Positions 1 to 10,760 of a stretch of DNA of 64,000 bases are shown here, one piece after another. Under the pieces are notes generated by a model that did not search any database, had not been told where the DNA came from, and saw nothing but the letters and a program-made list of their open reading frames with translations. This stretch comes from Pyrus communis (lineage: Eukaryota; Streptophyta; Magnoliopsida; Rosales; Rosaceae). Location: assembly GCF_963583255.1 (NCBI RefSeq), contig NC_084806.1, positions 13,170,817 through 13,234,816 on the forward strand, given 5' to 3'. Position 1 is the stretch's first letter, and each line of letters begins with the position of its first letter. A program made the translations under genes and the position numbers.

Positions 1-203
1 GTCACGGATGACCAAGCTCATCATTTCGCCCCACGTCGAGTTCATGCCAACTGAAGCCACAAGCATTTGTCCATATCCATCGACCACCTTGGTTCCAGAA
101 TACAAGAACGGATTCTGGCCTCCATTAACTTCCACATGCTCACTCTCCCCCGTCATGCTTGATTCGTCCATCCATAGACAAATGTAGATAAGATTTCTAC
201 CAC
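1..203 (-). pseudogene. Fragment of plasma-membrane type P2B Ca2+-ATPase (ACA12/13-like), partial
   Basis: The reverse strand encodes a P-type ATPase actuator-domain stretch: MDESSMTGESEHVEV, then NPFLYSGTKVVDGYG and SVGMNSTWGEMMS. The TGES motif is the actuator loop that drives dephosphorylation in these calcium pumps, which export Ca2+ at the plasma membrane or tonoplast. The reading runs off the left edge, so the catalytic DKTGT region is not visible. Upstream the residues stop resembling the family just before MDESS (the usual ...LQV is replaced), and a possible splice acceptor AG lies at 204-205. No N-terminal half is visible in the next 2 kb. Plant ACA12/13-type genes are generally intronless, so this break suggests a truncated copy. 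It could instead be one exon of an interrupted gene. The family call is firm and the pseudogene call is an inference. Confidence 0.6.
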
Positions 204-400
204 CTGTGAAAATATAATTAAAAAAGTCTAAAATACTTGCAAGAGAACAATGTTCTTGTAGTATATATAGCTCAAGTAAGATTGTTTTCGACAAGAATTG
301 ATATGAATAATTTGTATTTAAAATCAATTCTTAGTTAACTATTTAACACAAGATTTAGAAAAAGATTGAAATTGTGGATAGAAATAACAAAAACAAGTAA
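204..400. other. AT-rich spacer, no feature seen
   Basis: This is AT-rich sequence between the Ca2+-ATPase fragment and the foldback element. No missing pump N-terminus, promoter motif or RNA gene could be supported. Confidence 0.4.
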
Positions 401-1540
401 TAAAAATAAGGGTAAATTACACAAAACTATCTCAACTATGTGTCGCATAACAATTTCATGCCTCATGTTTTAAAGATTGCAATGTCATACCTTATCTTAT
501 GAATTTGTTGCAATGTCATACCTCCGTTAACTTTTCTGTTAAACATTGACGTAGCATGAGCGAGGCCCACTCTTTTGCTAATTGGAATAAAAAATTAATT
601 AATTAACAATAAATTAATTTTTATTTATTTAACAAATAAATATTAATTATAAATAAATAATTTTATGGGCCCCTCATCCCAATCTCTCTCTCCCTCAAAC
701 TCTCCCTACACACCCCAGAAAACGGGCACCGGCCAGCCAGAAATATTTATGCTTCGTTCACCCTAAAATCTTTACCAATACACGTGAAATTTATCTCAAA
801 ATGAAAATCAAAGAGTAGAAATATACCCTTTTTACACCAAGTCGTGGTTGGATAATGTCCTGAGAACATCCTGAGGTTGTCAGCCCATAATTGGGCTTTT
901 GGTTTCTCGTGAAATCAAGATAGATTCGAGTCTCCCATGCTCGAATCCGAACCTCAGGATGAAGGGGAAGTGACCCGTGGTCCAAGTCTCGTCCAATCTG
1001 ACGAGGAATTGACGGATTTTCATTGGAAAACCGCGAGTTGGTGGTGGAGTCCATCTATGGTGTTGTACAAAGAAGATGAAAGGTTAGAGAAACTGTGGAG
1101 TTGAGCGTTGAGGGAGAAAAGAAGAAAGAGTGACACAGTTGTGGTGGTGTTCTAGTGATGGCTGTTCTCTGGGGCTCGCCTTCTTTGTGAACACAGAGAA
1201 GAAAAGATGGTGAATGTTGGGAGAGATGGGAGAGTTTGAGGGAGAAAGAGAGATTGGGATGGGGGCCACAATTTTTTTTATAATTAATTATTAAATTTAA
1301 ATAAATAACAACTAATTTATTATTAATTAATTAATTTTTTATTCTAATTAGAAAAAAGTGGGCTGTGCATATGCTATGTCAGCATTTAACAAAAAAATTA
1401 ACAGAAAAGTTAACGGAGGTATGACATTGCAACAAATTCATAAGATGAGGTATGACATTGTAATATTTAAAATATGAGGTATGAGATTGTTATGCGATTG
1501 ATAATTAGGATAGTTTTTTTGTAATTTACACTAAAAATAA
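401..1540. mobile_element. Mutator-like foldback DNA element with 9-bp TSD
   Basis: The element proper is 410-1531. The 9-mer taaaaataa occurs directly at 401-409 and 1532-1540, the target-duplication length of Mutator-like elements. The ends are inverted (gggtaaattac at the left, gtaatttacac at the right, one mismatch). The inverted similarity continues inward for roughly 300 bp: the GCAATGTCATACCTCCGTTAAC-type segment near 515-540 recurs inverted near 1405-1435, and the CCCAATCTCTCTCTCCC tract near 680-700 recurs inverted near 1235-1262. The 720-1210 core is not inverted and shows no transposase, so this is non-autonomous. The target duplication is AT-rich, so chance is not fully excluded. 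Confidence 0.7.
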
Positions 1541-2468
1541 CTAAATTAACAAGAATGAAATCAGCAACAATAAAAACAAACGTTTTGGCAAAATCAAAAG
1601 TAAAAGGCACAAAAGTTTAGCCCCCACTATTAACAATCCTATAGTTCTACCAATTACTTATGAATTATCACATACGTGTTTTGAAGGTTAGGTTTTCCTA
1701 ATGTATATTCTCCTCGTGATATTCGCTTTAGTGTGTGATGTTCACTTTAAGTGAACTCATTAAGTTTTGTGAAAACTTTTGAAAAACCCAGCAACCCTTA
1801 AGAGTGTGATGTTCGCTTTAAGTGAAATTATAATTATCAATCACAAGAAACCCTACTCAATTTCAGGGTGATATTCCAATATAAATTGCATCAAATTACT
1901 TGTCCAAACATCCTAATGGAAGCTCAGCATTAAGACATATAGAAGTTTAAACGAATTTGATGCCAAACATTTGTGGTTTTTGTGTGGATACAGTTCGAAG
2001 ATGAACAAGTCATCACCAAGAAGACGTGATAAAGGATGGAGGGAATGAAGTATTGTTTAATGACCAAATCACGAAGGGGAGAACAACATGGAGTGGTTCT
2101 GATTCTCATGCCCTGCCACATGCTCAATCACATCAGATTAATTGAGAGCTAATTGTACAGTATTTATGATTTAGGGCTTGCATTCTTTAGAATGGAAACA
2201 CATTCTAAATTAGGACTATCATAACATTGTCTTATGAAAATTCTAATGGAAAGCAGTCCATACCTTCATTAGAAAGGAAACTGAAAGTATATGAATTATG
2301 AAGTGTAGAACTTCAAAAATGAAGGGCAAAAATTTTGTGTATGCTAAAGAAAGCGTACTGCATAAACCTGAGTTTTAAATATGACAATATGATAATGCAT
2401 TTTCAGTGCATATAACTATACTTCCACAAATTAGGCTCCATCTAAATGTAATTGGTTTTCTCTGCTAG
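1541..2468. other. Intergenic or upstream region, nothing recognised
   Basis: AT-rich sequence. Two short direct copies of a GTGTGATGTTCGCTTTAAGTG-like phrase lie near 1733-1752 and 1805-1823. Earlier exons of the gene at 2469-4508 may lie here, but none could be supported. Confidence 0.3.
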
Positions 2469-4508
2469 ATTGCCATGGATGAAGTATGATGATTTATTTA
2501 CCGTATCTAATGATCTTACTTATGAAATGCAGGAAGAAGTTATCAAGTTAAATGAACAATTTAGCCATTTGAAAAGTTTGGTAAGCATCTTATGCCTTGG
2601 TTTATGTGGAATCAGTTTTCTCCTCTTCCTTGCTGCTCAACGAAGGAAGCTTAGTTCGTGCTCCAAATTTCTTTTAGGGTTATTTTTCTGCTATGACAAT
2701 GTTTGGTTGGTGACTGAGAAACCTGAATAATACTGTAATTTTGTATTACTAAAGCATCCACATTGTTTTTTCGGCCAAGCATGTTGGTTATTTGTTCTCA
2801 GAAATGCAACTTTTACTAGGTATTCTATGTTGTTGCACGGGGATCATATATGCTACCAAACTAAACTAATATAAACTGAGATAATGCATTTTCTGACTTT
2901 GATAAGTTGTCACATCATCCTAGGACATAGTGTTTGCTGCCATTTTCATGGATTTGAGCCGTATTTCTATATCAACTATTCCTCCAGAATCGCCCCTGAC
3001 GATATATCCAGGTTTCACCGAATTCTTGAGGTAATGTTTTGACGTTATTTCTTGAACAGCTCAGATGTCTTTGTTTTTGTTAAGTTGCATTACTTTAATT
3101 CGTTACGTCTTTTGTGTTTGGTAATTCAATAGGGGAGGATGGGGGAGGTCACGGCAACAGCAGGGTACCAAAATTCACTTGCCGTATTGAAATGGTGCAG
3201 AAGAGTATCATGTATGATCAGCAGCAGGATTCTGACCCTTTCTCAAAATTGTTGCTGCTTTGCCAACAATGGTGGCTGGCTGCCGAGGTAAAATTTCAGT
3301 TTCATTAACATTCGATAACATGCAGGAGCATGAATTACTTTCTTAAATGTAACACCTACATGCAGAGAAATGCATCTTATGGTTGATTATCACATAATTT
3401 CTTTGACGATAAATGTTCTCCTGCATCTTTCAGGTCGCTCTTTGTGTATCATTGTCCTACCCTCTATATCTACTTAATGAAAGATATACGTACCCAGTAT
3501 CTAACAATGTTCATTAGCCTCAGCATCCATGAGCATGCCTTCATATATTCTCCAACTTACAAATAAGTTGCCAACTTTTTTACATATTTGTTCTCAGCTG
3601 GACGATGTTTGTAATTTTATAGTGGCTTGCTTCTTCTTTTCCCTCCAATCTACCTAGACTATTCAATCCTTTTTTACGTTTCAAACAATACTATTAAATG
3701 GTTTTCAACGTTGGATTTTAGAGTTTTGGTTTGGCTTTTATGTTTTCCACCATCAAAGATTTTCCCTGATTCTTTCTATTCTTATTATACTTATAAATGA
3801 AATTTTTCCTTGGATTGCAGTTACTTTTCAGCATCCGACGACACTGATATAGCATTTGATGTACACTTCGCTTTTGAAACCCAATCAGAATTATGCTCCG
3901 GTCAGTATTGTGGATCCAGGTAGTTAAAATCTCTCTTTTCTCTCTTACCCCCCCCTCCCCATATGTTGTTTAATATAATTGAACAGCTCTATTTATTTAA
4001 GATTTAGTTGCGTTTGTAATTACTAAAATTTGTTGCAAGAAATTGGGGGATGAATTTATTCTTATACTGCACAGAAAGAAAAAAAAAAACAATGCATTGG
4101 GTGCAAGTATGTGTTTTTTTATCATTTATAAGTCAATTGTGTTTTTCTTGCCGCATCATATAATTATTCAAAATGCCCTTTTTAGCATTTCAATACCATT
4201 TGCACTTGCACGTCTTTGTTAGCACTTTGAATACCTTACCCCCAATTTTCAAGATCATGCAAAACAATGTGACATTGCCTCTCTGTTTATCTTAACATTG
4301 CGCCTCTGTTTTTGGTATCTTTGTTTATCTCTCTGAGAGATGAGTGCATGGTTGTCACATAATCACATTACATGTTTCTTTATCAAGCTGTATACGATTT
4401 CTGATTCTTTCACGTCTCAGACAATATAAGGATCTTGAACCCGAAATGTTTACCTGGACTCCGAATCGAGCTATGCTAGCCGACACCAAGAAGGTGATGA
4501 AACCATAA
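2469..4508 (+). CDS. Unidentified multi-exon gene, 3' exons only
   Basis: Five candidate exons lie between GT-AG sites: 2469-2580, 2924-3030, about 3133/3138-3287, 3821-3919 and 4421-4508, ending in TAA. Joins 1-2 and 4-5 keep phase cleanly. Exon 1 gives MKYDDLFTVSNDLTYEMQEE and exon 2 ends IYPGFTEFL. Exon 4 gives SASDDTDIAFDVHFAFE and exon 5 gives YKDLEPEMFTWTPNRAML. Exon 3 is the weak point. Its best-looking frame (SRVPKFTCRIEMVQKSIMY) does not keep phase with its neighbours, while an alternative acceptor at 3138 does keep phase but gives a less protein-like product. I do not recognise the family. No start codon or upstream exons were found, so it may be a gene relic. Confidence 0.4.
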
Positions 4509-4789
4509 GTGTAGTGGTAAGGAAAATGTGAGTAAATTTAAAGAGATAGTTTAGTTGTGGTCCTTGATTCCTAACTGTTATAGACTCAAACCTTATGCAT
4601 TTTAGGTTTTTTATTGAAGTCTCTCTCTTGCCACGTAAATGAGATAATAATAAAAGAGATGCAATAATACTAATAAATACTCAACTGTTTTTTTGCTTTC
4701 ATTTACACTACCAATTCAATTATTCAAATTTGCTTATGGGTTTTGATTAAAAAAATAATAATAATTGCTTATGGGTGCATTCTAGATTT
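4509..4789. other. Spacer downstream of the unidentified gene
   Basis: AT-rich with short direct repeats (attgcttatgggt at two places near 4727 and 4766). No gene seen. Confidence 0.3.
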
Positions 4790-5640
4790 AAAAAAAAAAA
4801 GGGATTTTATTTTATTTTTATAAAATATGAGTACATGTATATGATAAAATTTGGCTACATTTTACATATAAAAAATTTGGCTACATTTTACATATAAAAA
4901 AATTTGGTACATTTATATAAAAATGTGGGTACATTTTACATACCAAATTGATACATTTAATACAAAAAAAGGTGTACGTTTTATATAACAAAAAATGGTT
5001 ACAATTTATATAAAAAACAATGGGTTGTTGTAGGCCTATTTGATTGAACTAATCTAGGGGATTAGAGAGAGAGGGGGCCAGCGACAATTAGAGAAAAAAA
5101 AGAGTGATTTACTTATGAGGTGTGTTTGAGTCACCCCATTGCGCTTTTATTTGTACTAGTAGGATAGGCAAAAACCTTTCCATTTAGGATTACAACTCTT
5201 AATAGGTAATCAACTCCTAATAGGAATATAAGATACATTCTCATATCTAATAGGATTTACACAATCACATTCTTATTTTAAATATGATTGCAACATGGGT
5301 ACATTTTATATAAAAAAATCAACGGTACATTTTAGATTAAAAAAATAAATAGATTTACATTAAAAAAAATGGGTACATTTTACATAAAAAATGGTATTTA
5401 CAAAAAAAAAAAAAAAAAAGGAATGCATTTTGCGTATAAAAAAGTGGTACATTTGTAAAGAAAAATGGGTACATTATAAATAAATTATGGGTACAAATAA
5501 AAGGTTAAAAAATTATGATTACAAATAAAAGTGTAAAAAATAAGGGACAAAAAGAAATTAATATATGGGTACACATTAAAATTTAAAAGAAAATCGGTAC
5601 AATTTAAAAAAAGGGTTGCAAATTAAAAATGGGTACAAAC
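4790..5640. repeat. Degenerate TACATTTTACATA-type interspersed array
   Basis: Dozens of imperfect copies of a short phrase, roughly atgggtacattttacataaaaaa, occur in one orientation, for example near 4830-4990, 5285-5400 and 5440-5640. They are separated by A-runs and interrupted by a non-repeat block near 5040-5280. Period and copies vary, so this is an eroded low-complexity or satellite-like tract rather than a clean tandem repeat. No ORF is supported. Confidence 0.65.
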
Positions 5641-5950
5641 TAGAAATAGAAATATATGATAAAAAGTTTAGCCATAAATATAAATATACCTAATGAAATG
5701 GTTCGAACACTAAATGAATATATTTAAAAATAAAATTTAATTATCTTGACATGGAAATTTTTATTTTTGAAATAATTAATGATGTTTATTAAAACTCAAG
5801 GACCTTGATCAAAAATTAAAAATGAATAAGGTTTTAATCAATGGAGTAGAAAAAATAGGGATGTAAACCTAATTTCTTCAAATTTAAACATATAAGTGAC
5901 TAAATGTAAGAGTGCGTATGTGAGCGGGATTGAACCCAATTTACACTTGA

Positions 5951-8280
5951 TGTTAGAGCAAAAGTAAACTACAGTAAAGGTAGGATAAAAATTATACCAT
6001 CGAAGGTAATCTCCTAAAGCAACATTTGCCAGGAATCCTCATAGACACAAAAGCTCTGCCACTAAAACCTGGATGAGCGAAAAACAAGGGTGAGTGGGCC
6101 GAAAAATAAAGCTTTGTAAAAAGTTTTCGAAAATGTAATAACCCCTCGCCATAAAACAAGTGTAGTTTCCAAAATAGTATATTACATATAGTATGAAAAT
6201 ACTTACTATAAACCGTAAATCTCGAGAATGCAATACTTCACAATATTTCGTAATAAACACATAACATCTGGTAATCACAATATCTCGCATAAACGAATAT
6301 TTCACATCGAGTGTTCATCGACATATGCTGACACACGAGTTCATGCAGAGATATTTTGACGTGAACATGATTGGTGTAATAATGATTTACGCTCTAGTAC
6401 TACAATCACATGAAGACGCGCTACGCATCACATATGAGTCTTAATTGCCTATAGCAATCTAGGACAGGACTGACACCTACAATGGATCCAAAGTGAACGT
6501 ACGATGCGATGTGAACATACACGTGAAGATTGAACCTAGCTCGAGCGAGTACTAACACCAATGTAGCACACAATAAGCTAATAATGTAAATATGATCATG
6601 CAACGATAAATTGATAAGTCTAGTCGACATAATATTATTCATGGCCGTAAATATAATTAAGGTGTCTTGTAGGATTTACAATGATCTCATAATCTCATCA
6701 CTACGACATTTCTTATAAACATTAGTTTATTTATGGCATCACGTAGAAAGTGCATTATTAATATGTATGGAAACTAAATAAATATATATACTATATAAAA
6801 GAAAAGACCCACTCACAAATACTTGCAAGATCATATCCATTCGAGCTAGGAAAGCCAGAATCTCCAATAGTAATTGCACCTAAGCATAATATTGGGTCTC
6901 ATTAGTAGAACTCAATTAAAATCTTTAAATTTGAAAAAAAAAATGACAGCGGATTCGGAATCAGGGCATCGAAATACGCTAAGAATGGTCCCGACAAAAT
7001 TTTGTAAAAAGTTACGAAAGTCAACAGTCAACCAAAAAGTCAACCGAGCTGCCCAGGCGGTCAACTATGTTAAAATTTTAGAATTTCACTAAATGGATAC
7101 AAAAAATGGACTCGGGGCATCGAAATTAGCTTAGGAGGGTTTTCGACAAAATTTCAAAAAAGTTAACTAATAGTCAACAGTTAACTTTAACGGAATATTC
7201 GATCCTCAAACAGAATATTCTGTTAAATTAATAGGTCCGAGTTTGGATTGAGTTAACGGATTGGATCCCGAATTGGATCCGGGTTTTAGGCTATTGGGTC
7301 TGGTCGACTCATTTGGGCTCGTGAGTTGGACCCGTCGGACCTAGTGAAGAAGAAGACTAGATTTCGTAGGGATTTGGCCGGGAAACTTCCCGAGCTCCGT
7401 TATGGGTCCAAACCCAACCTTTTTCAACATACTATATATGGATTTGAAGAGCTATGGAAGAGTAGATTAGGAATATACCAATATGGGAATGAGTGGTGGC
7501 CGAAAACAGCTAGGAAATGGCTTGCAAAACTCATGGACTTAAAATAATTTCCCCGACTTGGTTCTGCGTTCAAACATCACTAAAAATCCTTAGAGATACT
7601 AGTAAACGTACACTAAAACATGATCCAAGAAGATTTAGGTTAGTTTCGAGGCTCACCATCGTCGAAAACTCGAGAACTCGTCGGAAGAAAATATGAACAG
7701 TGGCGGTGCCACTGTGCAGAGAGAGAAGAGGGAGAGAGACCTCAGCCTGGTCTAGGATCGTGATTATGAGGGTCTTAAGGTAGTGGTTGGTGGTGAAGAT
7801 GCTCGCTAGAGTAGCGAGTAAGGTTGGAGATGATGCTGCCAGTGTTGCAGTAAAGGAGAAGAACAGGTGATGAGAGAGAGACGAAAGTGCTGAGGGAAGA
7901 TAGAGTTCGAGAGAGTGGGGAGAAGGACATGCGGCAGGGAGGGGAAAAAGGAGAAAGGGGTGTGGGTCCCACAGCCACAAAAAATCCTACCTAAAAAAAA
8001 TATATATATAATACTAAAATTATTAAATAATTAAAAAAGTAATTTTACAAAAATATCAGATTCGTAGTTCTATCAAATCTTCGTTGTAACTCCGATTTCA
8101 GTTCTACTTACGCCCACACATTGATAGCGATGATTACTGCAATAATATGCTAAGAGAATGGTTCATACGTGTTACGATACGATGGTCAACAAAAGTCGAA
8201 ATCCTCGCCTCTAAGAGCATTTTGGTAATTTCACACTTTTAATATTAAAACATCATAAAAATTAGGGATAGGTCCTAACA
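5951..8280 (-). mobile_element. Probable Ty3/Gypsy 3' LTR, about 2.3 kb
   Basis: On the reverse strand a polypurine tract (aagggggggtagac, plus 8281-8296) sits immediately before a TGTTAGGACC... start at 8280. The plus-strand left end TGTTAG at 5951 gives a matching TG...CA boundary, so the LTR would be 2330 bp. Integrase remains lie just beyond the tract at 9140-9560, in the order expected for an element read on the minus strand. The LTR contains a CT-rich leader-like block (plus 7690-7980) and a GTTGACCA-containing segment related to 54690-55205. The left boundary is inferred from the short terminal inverted repeat only. Short ORFs inside it are not supported as genes. Confidence 0.5.
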
Positions 8281-9560
8281 GTCTACCCCCCCCTTAAGAA
8301 AATTATTTCCTCGAAATTTGCGATAACTTGTTGTACGTATAATACTCAACAGGTAGGAAGAAATATATATATATATATATAAAGAAGAGATTGAGTTAGA
8401 GCGGTTGCATAAAAGATAATGCCACTCCGTCGCGATCGGATTGTAATGATTCCTCTTTCATGCCTCTAAACTCAAACTTTCCTTCTCCTTCAGTAAAATA
8501 TTATAACATAATACCTTTATAAAACATAAAGTCAATATATATATATATATATATATATATAACATCAAAATACATATATAATAACATAAAATTAAATAAT
8601 TATACTGAAATTAAACCGAAAATAGAAATGATTTTCACCTACACACATATTCTCTGAGGATATGTGTGTATTATCTTTGTGTCAAGCCCAAACAACAAAT
8701 AAAAATACTAACGTATACAGGCTTACTTGTCTACTTGCTTAATGAACCCAACGAATAAGTCATCGATATTACAATCTGCAATCCACAATACCGACAACTC
8801 ACTGTTGTCTCGATAAGCAAGTAATAAATTCTTGAGAGTGCAATATTACCATCTTGTCCCTCGTTGGGAAATACACATAAATCGTCCGATTAATGCCTCG
8901 ATCGCACTCACGTATTACCCTTTTAGGCGACATCGTCAATAGTACATAATTTACTACATCGTAATCTCGACCCTTCGAATACCTGTTCGTAATACTCTTA
9001 TGTCAATCATGTACTGCGCGTAGAATTTCTATACAACGTCTCAATGGTACCATAGTCAAATTGAAATAATAATCGTCGTTGTATGCGACTCTAACAAAGA
9101 TAAGTGTCTATTACAACCATGCTAAAATTGCATTATAGACAACACACAACATGTCCACTAAGGTCTGGATAATTCGTTCAGACTGGCCATTAGTCTGAAG
9201 GTGATATGTGGTATTGGATAACAATTTAGTACCCATGACTTTCAAGAAGACTTCCGAAGATTTGGAAGTGAAACGACATCACGATAAGATACAATAGTGA
9301 CAAGCACACCATGTACCCGAACAATATGGTACACAAATACCTCAGTGAGCAGATCCATTGTGAATTTCTCTCGAATTTAGCGAAAACTAAGCCAAGAAGG
9401 CTAAAAGAACAATAAAAAATTTGAGGGTCAAAACAAGTCCATCAAATCTAGAATACAAGGTAACTGGATTGAATGCATAACATCTCGCTACAACGGTAGC
9501 TTCGGAAGATTCAATCACCAACGGTAAAGATTCGTTCAACAGAGTACTTGTTGGGTGATT
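8281..9560 (-). mobile_element. Ty3/Gypsy polyprotein relic (integrase end)
   Basis: The reverse strand at 9140-9270 reads VMGTKLLSNTTYHLQTNGQ followed by SERIIQTLVDML, the conserved integrase core seen as HPQTDGQSERTIQTLEDML in plant Gypsy elements. Upstream of it (9270-9340) is an eroded match to the VSDRD...RFTS catalytic region. Downstream (about 8950-9110) is a broken FAYNNS...EALYGR region. Stops and frameshifts are frequent, so it is inactive. Two AT microsatellites (8361-8382, 8537-8562) lie between this and the LTR. Confidence 0.65.
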
Positions 9561-10129
9561 GAAGAATTGACAGTCACAACTAAAATTAAATGTTTAAGCT
9601 CCAAAACAGTCACAACTAAAATTTAAATGTCCAATTCTTCTCCACACGCTCCAAAATTCTAACATGAGCGTCCCCTGCACACGTCACCAATGTCGTCATG
9701 ATCAATCACAGATTGTACGACGGGGTCCTCTTTGCCTTCACAATGTGCCAAGGGCAATTGAAGAGGTCTTAGGTAATTAATAATTATTTTTAAAAAGCTT
9801 TTTTATTTTTAAAATGTATTTTCTTAAATTGGTTATTATTATGTTTATGTTTATGAAGTTTTTATTTTTATTTTTTAAAGTAATTAATAATGATGACAAA
9901 TTTGTCTTTAAGAAAATATTTTAAGGTGATCTCAGCCCTAAAGGGTTATGTGAAAGTGAATTAGAACCTTAGTAGGTGTTAGTGTAATCTTTTTTACGTG
10001 AGGGGGTTATGTGAAAAAATGATAAACCTCAAAGGGTTTAGTGTAATTAATCCCAAATTTGATTTAGATCAATAAGTATTTTTATATTCGAATTTAGCCT
10101 ACAAATAAAGATGACTAGAGCCTCCATAT
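9561..10129. other. Spacer, nothing recognised
   Basis: AT-rich sequence with local repeats (cagtcacaactaaaattaaatg-type phrase twice near 9570-9625). It may be further eroded retroelement sequence, but no coding similarity is visible. Confidence 0.3.
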
Positions 10130-10760
10130 CTTAGACAGAATGGATAAAATTTTCCACATACCACTAGCACTCTTTTTTGTTATGCAGTCCACAACTCCCT
10201 TCAAGTCACTCTCAATGATCACTTCAGGAAAAGTGCGAGGATATGTAGGGGGAAATCCTTCATCTCGTGCAGGAAGGGTGGGGCTAACAAAACATGAGTA
10301 ATCTCACTAAAAAGAGAGGAGCTTCTCTGCAAAACTCGAGCAGGGGAAGGATCTAGTCCATTGAAAGGCATGACATCTCTCTTTCCAAATCTCCCAACCA
10401 TTAAACTGAGAAATTTAGAAAAAGTGAAGGTGTAGGATTTTCGTGTTTACAGAGGGTTCGACAAAGAAGGCTTTGTACCATACCTAAGAACCACGAACCC
10501 AATGTTGTAACTAGTTGAGGATTAGGCTTGTAGTTTAACAAAGAGCCAAACCAAACACACATCACTCAGGGGCATAAAAGCAGCACGCGTTCGATAGATT
10601 CCTCAAACATTTTACAACATTTTACAAAAGGGCAAAGAGGATTTGAGGCAACCTTGCGACAAAAAATGAGAAAGCTTTGTACGATGGCATTGGTTATCGC
10701 TCTCCACAGAAAATAGTTCACCACTGGGACCGCTCTGATGTTTCAAATCAATTTCCATAC
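10130..10760 (-). pseudogene. LINE-type relic: RT zinc-binding and RNase-H-like remains
   Basis: The reverse strand from about 10735 reads VVNYFLWRAITNAIVQSFL, then PLCPF, EESIERVLLLCP and VCVWFGSLLNYKPNPQL. That is the zf-RVT pattern (FLWRA...CPVC...E...H.LF.CP...VWFGS) found after the reverse transcriptase of plant non-LTR elements. Further on are IWKERCHAF-like and PEVIIESDLKGVVDCI sequences, typical of the associated RNase-H-like domain (10150-10420). Several stops and frame changes are present. The larger RT core is not seen nearby, so this is a 3' remnant or a captured fragment. Confidence 0.6.

Noticed and set aside
7570..7980. 136-aa minus-strand open frame (MWLWDPHPFLLF...)
   Set aside because: Lies inside the probable Gypsy LTR, in a CT-rich leader-like block with low-complexity Ser/Leu composition. 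No domain or splice context.
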